A stretch of DNA of 46,932 nucleotides from an uncultured Muribaculaceae bacterium (GTDB taxonomy: Bacteria; Bacteroidota; Bacteroidia; Bacteroidales; Muribaculaceae). Shown piece after piece: positions 23,612 to 31,421 of this stretch. The notes beneath the pieces were generated by a model that worked only from the letters and a program-made list of their open reading frames with translations, searched no databases and was not told where the DNA came from. The stretch is from positions 1-46,932 of the forward strand of contig CANDNO010000015.1 in NCBI GenBank assembly GCA_947386115.1, in the 5' to 3' direction. The position numbers and the translations under genes are program-made. The first letter of the stretch is position 1. Each line of letters starts with the position of its first letter.

Positions 23612-25222
23612 ATGAAACTTATACGAGCTTTCACGATCACAGTTGCCGTGCTGACATGCCTGCGCATTTCAGCATCAAGCCCCTGTGCGGCCGATTCAAT
23701 CATTTCCGACTTCGACACGCTCATCAGTATCATCGAAAACACCCACCCCGACCCATACACCAATCACGGCGGCCGCGTACTATTCCACAAGCATGCTCGG
23801 GAAATACGCAACGAGCTGCTATCCGACAGTAACTTGACCGTTAACACCCTCTATAATAAAGCATCACAATTCATTTCACAGCTGCAGGACGGACATTCCT
23901 TTATAAACCGACCGCCGGTACCCCAACAGTCGCCCGACTGTGACTCACTATTGCTCGTGAAATTCATGTATGGTGCCGACAGCCTGATTATTAACGCAAT
24001 AGACACCACTGCCCGACACCTCCTCGGAAGCCGTCTTGAAGGCATCAACGGCATCCCCATCGACCGCATCGCCGGGCGTGTTGCCATCGCTCAGCCATGC
24101 GAAAACAAGGCCGGCCGATATGCTTTTTTGGCCGACTACTTCCGACCGCTAAAAACATACCGCGATCTCGTAGGCGACAGCCGTGCACCCGTCACCCTCA
24201 ATCTCATAACTCCATCAGGCGACAGCATCGATTACCGTCCTGCAACAATTCACTATTCCCGGTTCTCTGCAACCGAGAAAGCCCGCACTCCTGTCAGCCG
24301 AATGTTCCCCGACGGAATGATGGAATACAAGGTTGTCGATTCCACGATGATATTCCGACTGTCGACGGTCCAGTCACGAGAGAATTTTGAATACATGCAC
24401 CTTAACGGCTGGGATTACTACGGCCAGCTGTCGCAATACTACCGCATGTCAGGCGTCGAAATGCCTTCTGATACCCTTGAAGCCATCAACAGGTTGCCGT
24501 CTATGTCTCAGACTTTCAAGAATATGCTATCCGACATGAAAGCCGGAGACCTCAGACGCCTCATCATCGACCTGCGCGGCAACGGAGGAGGCTGGACACC
24601 CATTGTACACCCCACGCTGTACATGATGTTTGGCGACAGCTATCTGGTCACCGACATGTCATCCCGCATGTACCGGCGCATATCGCAACTCTACCTTGAC
24701 AAAGTCAACACCTCGATCGAGAGCTTCAACCGGGCCAATGGCTGCGATCTTAAAACAGGCGACTACCTTTTCCCGTTCGACCAATCCGACACCCGCCCTA
24801 TCGAAGAAAAACGAGCCGCATTCATCAGCCGGGCATTCTGCAACGACACCATAAAAGACTTTTTGCAATCACTTGACGGCAAACCGTTCTACACGCCCCG
24901 CGAGATATATGTTGTCACCGACGCCGGCACATTCAGCGCTGCATTCCACTATGCATTCTATCTCAGCAAGATGGGTGCAGTTGTCGCAGGCGAAACCAGC
25001 TCCCAGGCTCCCAACTGCTACATGGAAGTCACCCCTTTCACGCTTCCCTATAGCGGCCTCACAGGGTCGGTATCAAACACCTTGCAGGAATTCCTGCCCG
25101 CCGGCCACCCCAAAGCAAAAGAATTCACGCCCGATATCAAGCTCAGTTACGCCGACTACCGCCGTCTCGGTTTCGACTACAACAGCATTCTGCTCCACCT
25201 GCTATCAATTGACTCACAATAA
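23612..25222 (+). CDS. S41-family peptidase-like secreted protein
   Basis: A 536-residue protein with a signal peptide (MKLIRAFTITVAVLTCLRIS then ASSPCAAD). The C-terminal half has the S41/tail-specific protease core: LIIDLRGNGGGWTP (about residue 318), TDAGTFSAAFHYAF with the likely nucleophile Ser (about residue 440) and VVAGETSSQAPNCYMEV. The N-terminal part (IIENTHPDPYTNHGG, LQDGHSFI) fits the Bacteroidota S41 subgroup that has no PDZ domain. Envelope protease by inference. The ATG at 23612 is chosen because it precedes the signal peptide; a longer frame from 23540 does not. Starts a run with the transglutaminase-like gene. Confidence 0.85.
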   Translation: MKLIRAFTITVAVLTCLRISASSPCAADSIISDFDTLISIIENTHPDPYTNHGGRVLFHKHAREIRNELLSDSNLTVNTLYNKASQFISQLQDGHSFINRPPVPQQSPDCDSLLLVKFMYGADSLIINAIDTTARHLLGSRLEGINGIPIDRIAGRVAIAQPCENKAGRYAFLADYFRPLKTYRDLVGDSRAPVTLNLITPSGDSIDYRPATIHYSRFSATEKARTPVSRMFPDGMMEYKVVDSTMIFRLSTVQSRENFEYMHLNGWDYYGQLSQYYRMSGVEMPSDTLEAINRLPSMSQTFKNMLSDMKAGDLRRLIIDLRGNGGGWTPIVHPTLYMMFGDSYLVTDMSSRMYRRISQLYLDKVNTSIESFNRANGCDLKTGDYLFPFDQSDTRPIEEKRAAFISRAFCNDTIKDFLQSLDGKPFYTPREIYVVTDAGTFSAAFHYAFYLSKMGAVVAGETSSQAPNCYMEVTPFTLPYSGLTGSVSNTLQEFLPAGHPKAKEFTPDIKLSYADYRRLGFDYNSILLHLLSIDSQ

Positions 25223-25232
25223 CTTCACTCAA

Positions 25233-26657
25233 ATGAGAATCACCACTATCCTGTCAGCAGCAACATTGATGGCGATCATGCCTGCCGCCGCCGTTGCTCA
25301 AAATCACCACCAGGCCACAATCACCTATCAAGGTTGCGACTACGTGCCCAGCGGGTCGTTCATCGACAACGACACCGTCGAAGAAGTAATATTCGACGGC
25401 TTCGTCGGTCACATCGACGGCTACCAGATGAGAAATTGTCCCAAACTGCGCCGCATTGTCTTCAACGGCCCGGTATTCAGCACCGGCGGACTTGAATTTG
25501 CACGCAACTGCCCCGAACTCACCGACGTCGAGTTTAACGCACTGGTTCTCAACCTCAATCTCACCGAATATCCCGACTGCGACAAGCTTAAGTCAATCAC
25601 AATCAACGGAGCCGTCTATAATACATCCGATTCCATCGCCGCTCCCGCCACCCCGGTCGATTCCATAACCGGTAATCCTGTTTACGTCGGCCAGATCAAG
25701 CAGTTGGCCCGCTGGCAAATGGAGTCTATGAACAAAAAAGGTTGGATAAAAAAGATTGCGACCTGGTATAAAGACGATATACGCAACCTCGCCGATAAAG
25801 CCGGGCTCAAAGAACTTTGTGACTCCATCGACACCATTTATACATTACACCGCGACCCCGACGAAGGCAAATCAATGCTACAGATTCTCAAAGAATCACC
25901 CGCCTATGAGCGTAGCGAAGCCGACACCGCGCGCCTGTTCACCTACACACCGCCCACCGACTCCCTGCTCACCCTCTCCCGCCTGCACTTCAACATCGAC
26001 AGCATCGCGGGCAACGGCGACGACATTTCCCGCATCAAGAACCTGCTTTACTGGGTACACGATCTGGTACGTCACGACGGCGGTTCTACGTGGCCCGACT
26101 GCCATTTCAACCTGCGCGAACTCACACAGGTGTGCCGCGAGCAGCAACGCGGTGTCAACTGTCGCTTCATGGCAATGATGCTCACCGAGGCGCTCCTTAC
26201 CCAAGGCATCCCCGCCCGCTACATCACCTGCCAGTCAAAGGCATGGGACGAGGACGGCGACTGCCATGTGATATGTGTCGCGTGGTCCGACAGCCTCAAC
26301 AAATGGGTGTGGGTCGACCCGACATTTGCCGCCTATGTCACCGACGAGAACGGCCTCTTGCTCCACCCCGGCGAGGTACGCTACCGTCTGCAGCACGACC
26401 TGCCACTTGTTCTTAACGAGGACGCCAACTGGAACCACGAACTGCCCCATACCAAAGAAGGCTACCTCGAAAACTATATGGCCAAAAACCTCTACATAAT
26501 GAGCGCCAACTCGCTCCAGCAGTCCGAGCCCGAAGGTAAATCCGACCATACGCAGGGCTACCATATAGGCCTCACACCCGTGGGCTCAAACTTCACCAGC
26601 GCACGTATTATAATAACCGACGATAAACAATTCTGGCAATCTCCCTATCATGAATAA
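25233..26657 (+). CDS. Secreted transglutaminase-like protein
   Basis: A 474-residue protein with a signal peptide (MRITTILSAATLMAIMPAAA). Residues 30-130 contain short LRR_5-like strands (VEEVIFDGFVGHIDG, LRRIVFNGPVFS). Residues about 260-370 are a transglutaminase-like fold with the triad visible: Cys in RGVNCRFMA (about 308), His in DCHVICVAW (about 344), Asp in WVDPTF (about 360). Could be a cysteine peptidase or cross-linking/de-amidating enzyme of the envelope. The ATG 25233 lies 10 bases after the S41 stop, and its own stop overlaps the kinase start by 8 bases, so a three-gene operon is likely. Confidence 0.82.
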   Translation: MRITTILSAATLMAIMPAAAVAQNHHQATITYQGCDYVPSGSFIDNDTVEEVIFDGFVGHIDGYQMRNCPKLRRIVFNGPVFSTGGLEFARNCPELTDVEFNALVLNLNLTEYPDCDKLKSITINGAVYNTSDSIAAPATPVDSITGNPVYVGQIKQLARWQMESMNKKGWIKKIATWYKDDIRNLADKAGLKELCDSIDTIYTLHRDPDEGKSMLQILKESPAYERSEADTARLFTYTPPTDSLLTLSRLHFNIDSIAGNGDDISRIKNLLYWVHDLVRHDGGSTWPDCHFNLRELTQVCREQQRGVNCRFMAMMLTEALLTQGIPARYITCQSKAWDEDGDCHVICVAWSDSLNKWVWVDPTFAAYVTDENGLLLHPGEVRYRLQHDLPLVLNEDANWNHELPHTKEGYLENYMAKNLYIMSANSLQQSEPEGKSDHTQGYHIGLTPVGSNFTSARIIITDDKQFWQSPYHE

Positions 26658-27702
26658 CATTCCACAGATCCTTAACGCATTCGACCTCGACATCGCCTCA
26701 GAGGTAAAACCCCTTGGCAACGGCCTCATTAACAGCACCTACCTTGTAACGACGCCCTCAGCATCGCGCTACGTCCTGCAACGCATCAACACAAACGTCT
26801 TCCCCGACGTCGATGCCCTCCAGGACAACATCGACCGCGTCACAGCCCATATCCGCGCCAAGCTCTCCGAGCGCGGCATCACCGACATCGACCGCCGTTG
26901 TCTCAGATTTATCCCCGCCAAGGACTCGGGCAAAACATACTACCACGACGGCACCGACTACTGGCGCGTTATGGTCTACATTCCCGACAGTGTCACACAC
27001 GAGAGCGTCACCCCCGAGCATGCCGAGGTTGCCGGACGCGCATTCGGCGACTTCGAGATGATGCTTGCCGACATGAATCCGCTGCCCGTCGAGACCATCA
27101 GCAACTTTCACAACATGGAGTTCCGCCTACGGCAGTTTGACGACGCCATCAAAGCCGATACCGCCGGTCGCCTCGACAGCGTGAAGCCACTCGTTGATGA
27201 TATGCTCGGGCTCAAAGAGTTCGCGTGCACGGCCGAGCGCCTCCACCGCGAGGGCAAACTTCCTCTGCGCGTGTGCCACTGCGACACCAAGGTCAACAAC
27301 ATGCTCTTCGACCTCGATGGCAACGTGCTGTGTGTCATCGATCTCGACACCGTTATGCCCGGCTACATACTCAGCGACTACGGCGACTTCATGCGCACTG
27401 CTGCCAACCGTGCGCCCGAAGATGAGCCCGACCTCTCAAAAATCGAAATCAACACCGAGGTATATGACGCCTTCACCCGCGGGTATCTCGAGACAGCCGG
27501 CCAATTCCTCACCGCTACTGAGCGCGAAATATTGCCCCACGGCCTCTTCCGCTTTGCCTATATGCAGGCCGTGCGCTTCCTCACCGACTATCTCAACGGC
27601 GACACCTACTACAAGATCAAGTACCCCGAGCACAACCTCGTTCGTGCCCGCGCCCAATGGAAACTGGCTCAGGAAGCCCTACCCCTCTACCCCGGCAAAT
27701 AA
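26650..27702 (+). CDS. Phosphotransferase-family kinase, NahK-like
   Basis: A 350-residue APH/choline-kinase-fold protein. The catalytic loop VCHCDTKVNNMLFD (Asp near residue 212) and the metal-binding CVIDLDTVMPGYILSDYGDF (about residues 227-246) are characteristic; the IDLDTVMPG form is that of N-acetylhexosamine 1-kinase (NahK) relatives rather than aminoglycoside kinases. It may therefore phosphorylate a sugar at C1; substrate unproven. The N-terminal LGNGLINSTYLV segment is the ATP-binding strand region. Start overlaps the transglutaminase-like gene. A strong hairpin follows. Confidence 0.85.
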   Translation: MNNIPQILNAFDLDIASEVKPLGNGLINSTYLVTTPSASRYVLQRINTNVFPDVDALQDNIDRVTAHIRAKLSERGITDIDRRCLRFIPAKDSGKTYYHDGTDYWRVMVYIPDSVTHESVTPEHAEVAGRAFGDFEMMLADMNPLPVETISNFHNMEFRLRQFDDAIKADTAGRLDSVKPLVDDMLGLKEFACTAERLHREGKLPLRVCHCDTKVNNMLFDLDGNVLCVIDLDTVMPGYILSDYGDFMRTAANRAPEDEPDLSKIEINTEVYDAFTRGYLETAGQFLTATEREILPHGLFRFAYMQAVRFLTDYLNGDTYYKIKYPEHNLVRARAQWKLAQEALPLYPGK

Positions 27703-27712
27703 AAACACAAAA

Positions 27713-27765
27713 CGGCGGAGCTATTGCATCACGTCTCAATATCGTATGATGCAACGGCTCCGCCG
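27713..27765. terminator. REP-like hairpin/terminator after the kinase gene
   Basis: CGGCGGAGC (27713-27721) and TTGCATC (27724-27730) pair with GATGCAA (27748-27754) and GCTCCGCCG (27757-27765): 16 pairs around one 2x2 internal loop. Its core is related to the CAACGGCGGAGCCGTTG palindromes near 40 kb. A second hairpin, AGAGCCGGT/ACCGGCTCT, lies at about 27784-27804, before the rubredoxin stop. Confidence 0.65.
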
Positions 27766-27806
27766 CAATACTACGCTGGCCTTAGAGCCGGTTCGACCGG
27801 CTCTTA

Positions 27807-27968
27807 CTATTCAACAGGCTCGAAATTCTCCTTGCCTACGCCACATACCGGGCACACCCAGTCATCGGGAAGATCATTGAATGAGGTTCCGGGCTCTACG
27901 CCATGATCGGGATCACCTACAGCCGGGTCATAAACCCAGTCGCACACTGTGCAGACATATTTCTCCAT
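27807..27968 (-). CDS. Rubredoxin
   Basis: A 53-residue frame beginning [19 protein letters not shown]. The two CxxC pairs, C6-C9 (CTVC) and C39-C42 (CPVC), with the [10 protein letters not shown]-x-F linker, are the exact rubredoxin pattern for one iron. It transfers single electrons, often to superoxide reductase, rubrerythrin or flavodiiron oxidase in anaerobes; no such partner lies next to it. Stands alone on the minus strand. Confidence 0.97.
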   Translation of the reverse strand: MEKYVCTVCDWVYDPAVGDPDHGVEPGTSFNDLPDDWVCPVCGVGKENFEPVE

Positions 27969-28056
27969 AAATCAATAGTTTTAGAATTGAACAAAAATCA
28001 TTAGTAAACATACACATAACATTTACCGGTGATAATCGGTTCAATTAAAAAAACAG

Positions 28057-28857
28057 TTATCGTGCTCTGAGTTGCCAGAACGCTACTGCCGATGCGGCCG
28101 CAACATTAAGCGAATCAACACCGTGAGCCATCGGAATGCGAGCCACATAGTCACACCCTGCTATCACATTGTCGGCCAGTCCGTCCCCCTCGGTACCAAG
28201 CACAATCGCAAGTCGAGGCTCGGCACAAAGATTCTCGTCATCGATCGACACCGAGTTGTCACTCAAAGCCATAGCAACAGTTTTGAGTCCAAGTCGGCTC
28301 AACTCGCACACCTCGCGGTCAAGCCACGTCCACGGCACCTGGAAAATCGTGCCCATCGACACTCTCACGGCGCGCCGGTTAAGCGGGTCACACGACGTCG
28401 GGGTAAGCAATATCGCCTCAATTCCTATCGCCGCGGCCGACCGAAATATCGCACCGATATTGGTCGTATCCACCACTCCGTCTATAACAGCCACACGTCT
28501 TGCTCCTTCACACAACTCTTCGACCGACGGCAGCCGGCGGCGACGCATCGCACACAACACCCCTCGGGTCAGTGTATATCCCGTAAGACTCGCAAGCATC
28601 TCCCTGTCGCCGGTATAGACCGGTATGTCAGGAAACCGCTCGATTACAAACGCAGCATCCCCGCCGATATGACGCTCCTCACAAAGCATTGACAGCGGCG
28701 TGTAACCGGCCTCGATGGCTACCTTGATAACCTTGGGACTCTCGGCTATGAAAATACCGTTGTCAGGATCAAGACGGTTGCGTAACTGAGTCTCAGTTAA
28801 CAAAGTATAGTGTTCCAGCCCCGGCTGGGACAGTGATGATATATGGATTATTGGCAT
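28057..28857 (-). CDS. SPOUT (TrmH/SpoU) RNA methyltransferase
   Basis: A 266-residue protein: an N-terminal substrate-binding domain with the IAESPKVI element, then the trefoil-knot domain with motif 1 (VVDTTNIGAIFRSAAAI), motif 2 (IVLGTEGDGL) and motif 3 (IPMAHGVDSLNVAAASAV). Such enzymes 2'-O-methylate rRNA or tRNA with S-adenosylmethionine. Whether the target is 23S rRNA or a tRNA cannot be told from sequence alone. Separately transcribed, divergent from the acyltransferase operon. Confidence 0.93.
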   Translation of the reverse strand: MPIIHISSLSQPGLEHYTLLTETQLRNRLDPDNGIFIAESPKVIKVAIEAGYTPLSMLCEERHIGGDAAFVIERFPDIPVYTGDREMLASLTGYTLTRGVLCAMRRRRLPSVEELCEGARRVAVIDGVVDTTNIGAIFRSAAAIGIEAILLTPTSCDPLNRRAVRVSMGTIFQVPWTWLDREVCELSRLGLKTVAMALSDNSVSIDDENLCAEPRLAIVLGTEGDGLADNVIAGCDYVARIPMAHGVDSLNVAAASAVAFWQLRAR

Positions 28858-29011
28858 TAAATCGCGATAATGAAATAAAACAACTATAGCTTATTGCACA
28901 CGACTCGTCGCAGTGTGCAAAATCACGAATGAATGCTACAAAGATAGGTTAAAATAAGTAAAGCGAAGAGTTTTTGTAAGCAAAATATTTTACAATTCTC
29001 TTGCAAAGCAA

Positions 29012-29019
29012 TAATTTTG
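29012..29019 (+). promoter_or_regulatory. Predicted -7 box of the acyltransferase operon
   Basis: TAATTTTG, exact match; start near 29026, 31 bases before the ATG at 29057. No clear -33 element. Confidence 0.5.
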
Positions 29020-29056
29020 TATCGACGTTCCTAACTATTGAACAGATTAAGCTGAA

Positions 29057-30220
29057 ATGATACCCCAAGAATACAGAGATATAGCACCGTACGAAGATCA
29101 CGAGTTTGAGGACAAGATGAGAGAACTCGTGAAAGAGCCCGGTTTCGAACATGCCGTAAGATATGTGATGCCCGACGTTGACTACCCTGAATTTTCAGGC
29201 GAGTTGCTCAAGGTCACTACCAAGCACGATTTCCAGCGCTCCATCATGGTGCCGTTCCTCGAGATGCTCGTGATGAAGACCACAGCCGGCCTCACTGGCA
29301 TTGGCTTTGACAAACTCGATGTCGATACCCCTCGAACATACATTACCAACCACCGCGATATCGTACTCGATGCCTCTTTCCTCAATCTTTGTCTCGTGCG
29401 CGCCCATAAGCACACATGCGAGATTGCGCTCGGCAACAACCTCCTCATATACAGCTGGATCGAAGACCTCGTAAAACTCAACAAGAGCTTTATCGTAAAA
29501 CGCAATCTTCGACTCACCAAGGCTCTCGAAGCCGCCAAGCAACTGTCGGGATACATGCACTATTGCATCGACACCAAGCACGAATCGACATGGATTGCTC
29601 AGCGTGAGGGCCGTGCAAAAGACTCCAATGACCTCACCCAGGAAAGCCTCATCAAGATGCTCACGCTCGGTGGCACCGGCGAGACTCCCGTCGACAACAT
29701 CAGGTCGCTTAATATCACCCCGGTATCAATCTCCTACGAGTACGATCCCTGCGACTATCTTAAAGCATCCGAATATCTCAACAAACGTCGCGACCCCGAC
29801 TTCCACAAGAGCGAGCGCGACGACCTCAAGAGCATGGAGACCGGCATTCTCGGCTACAAAGGCCGCGTAGTCTTCACCGTTGCCGAGTGCATCAACGACA
29901 GCATCGCCGCGATCGACTGCAACAGCGACCGCCAGGAGTGCATCCACCGCGTAGCCGGCGTTATCGACAACATGATTCACCGTGGCTACTACATGTTCCC
30001 CTGCAACTACATTGCCCACGACCGCGTTGAAGGCACCGCCACCTTTGCCGACCGTTACAACGACGAGGATGTTCGCAAATTCGATGCCTACGTCAACCGC
30101 CAGCTCGACAAAGTCGAGGTCGGCGATGTCACTGCCGAGGAGCGCGAGTTCATGAAAGACATGATACATCGCATGTACGCCAACCCGCTGCGCAATAAGC
30201 TCATAGCCGAAAAAGCATAA
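29057..30220 (+). CDS. Glycerolipid acyltransferase-like protein
   Basis: A 387-residue protein with the acyltransferase block TYITNHRDIVLDASFL (about residues 94-109; the NH...D pattern has one extra residue relative to HX4D), FIVKRNLRLTKALEAAKQLS, WIAQREGRAKDSNDLTQ (the EGxRS-equivalent) and NITPVSISYEYDPCD. This matches the Bacteroidales family annotated as 1-acyl-glycerol-3-phosphate acyltransferase, acting at the inner face of the membrane in phospholipid synthesis. Its TAA overlaps the next ATG (TAATG), so it is coupled to the phosphoesterase. Confidence 0.82.
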   Translation: MIPQEYRDIAPYEDHEFEDKMRELVKEPGFEHAVRYVMPDVDYPEFSGELLKVTTKHDFQRSIMVPFLEMLVMKTTAGLTGIGFDKLDVDTPRTYITNHRDIVLDASFLNLCLVRAHKHTCEIALGNNLLIYSWIEDLVKLNKSFIVKRNLRLTKALEAAKQLSGYMHYCIDTKHESTWIAQREGRAKDSNDLTQESLIKMLTLGGTGETPVDNIRSLNITPVSISYEYDPCDYLKASEYLNKRRDPDFHKSERDDLKSMETGILGYKGRVVFTVAECINDSIAAIDCNSDRQECIHRVAGVIDNMIHRGYYMFPCNYIAHDRVEGTATFADRYNDEDVRKFDAYVNRQLDKVEVGDVTAEEREFMKDMIHRMYANPLRNKLIAEKA

Positions 30221-31419
30221 TGAATTTCAACCACCTGCTCGCTATTGCAGGCTTAGTGATTTGCTTGCTCGTTGACCTATATATATACAAGGTCATAAGG
30301 CATCGTTCACATCGGTACAAAACAATCCTCACCCGCGTTCATCTCATCGCAGCGACACTCGGTTATGCTTGCCTGTTCACGGCCATAGCCCTGCCGAGGC
30401 GTAGCGGCGACAACGACGTGCTCGTCACCGACATGTGGCTTATTTTCGTTTTCATGTCGATGCTCCTGTGCAAGTTGTTGTTCTGCTTCGTCGACTGGCT
30501 GTCACTTCTGCCACGCCTGTTCGGCAAAAAACGATGGAAAATAGTCTCGGCTACCGCCACGCTGCTGTCATTGCTTCTCTTCGGTGCCATGTGGTGGGGT
30601 GCGGTCATCAACCGCCACCGCATCTCTGTCACCCCGGTCGAGCTTGAGAGTCCACGGTGGCCCCGGTCGTTCGACGGCTATAAAATAGCCCAGATAAGCG
30701 ACTTGCACGTAGGCACATGGGGAACCGACACTACGTTCCTGTCTAAACTCGTCGACAACATCAACGCTCTCGACCCCGACCTCATCGTCTTCACAGGCGA
30801 TATCGTCAACCGTCAGTCCGATGAGTTCGCGCCCATGATATCGACATTCTCGAGACTCAAAGCCCCCGACGGCGTCTTCGCCGTAATGGGCAATCACGAC
30901 TATGGCGACTACCGTTCCTGGCCCGACGAAAATGCCCACCTGGCCGACCGTACCAATCTCCACAACCTCTACAAGCTCACTGGACACCGGCTGCTGCTCA
31001 ACGAGACCGAGTATATCACCCGTGGCAACGACTCCATAGCGGTGATAGGAGTTGAGAACATCGGCGAGCCTCCTTTCGCCACCTACGGCGACCTCGGCCA
31101 AGCCTATGCCGACACTTCCGATTCTCTCCCCAAAATACTGCTGTCCCACAACCCCGCCCACTGGACCCACGACATAAAGGACAATCCCGCACAGAACATT
31201 GACCTCACTCTCTCGGGCCACACCCACGCCATGCAGATTCAGATCGCCGGCCTCTCGCCATCATCGATGAGATACTCTACCCCATGGGGACTCTACACCG
31301 ATTCCTTGGGGCACTCGCTTGTAGTAAACCGTGGTGCGGGAACCGTGGGTATGCCCATGCGTCTTGGAGCGACTCCCGAGATTACCCTCATTACTTTACG
31401 CTCCAAAAAACAACTCTGA
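30220..31419 (+). CDS. Membrane-anchored metallophosphoesterase
   Basis: A 399-residue protein with four N-terminal membrane helices (to about residue 130), then a calcineurin-like phosphoesterase domain: ISDLHVG (about 158), FTGDIVN (about 189), VMGNHDYGDY (about 224), LSHNP and LSGHTHAMQ. These supply the usual dimetal ligands D, H, D, N, H, H, H. Relatives in this layout include UDP-diacylglucosamine hydrolase-like and cell-envelope phosphodiesterases; substrate not determinable. Start overlaps the acyltransferase stop, which hints at lipid metabolism. tex starts 3 bases after its stop. Confidence 0.92.
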   Translation: MNFNHLLAIAGLVICLLVDLYIYKVIRHRSHRYKTILTRVHLIAATLGYACLFTAIALPRRSGDNDVLVTDMWLIFVFMSMLLCKLLFCFVDWLSLLPRLFGKKRWKIVSATATLLSLLLFGAMWWGAVINRHRISVTPVELESPRWPRSFDGYKIAQISDLHVGTWGTDTTFLSKLVDNINALDPDLIVFTGDIVNRQSDEFAPMISTFSRLKAPDGVFAVMGNHDYGDYRSWPDENAHLADRTNLHNLYKLTGHRLLLNETEYITRGNDSIAVIGVENIGEPPFATYGDLGQAYADTSDSLPKILLSHNPAHWTHDIKDNPAQNIDLTLSGHTHAMQIQIAGLSPSSMRYSTPWGLYTDSLGHSLVVNRGAGTVGMPMRLGATPEITLITLRSKKQL

Positions 31420-31421
31420 TC

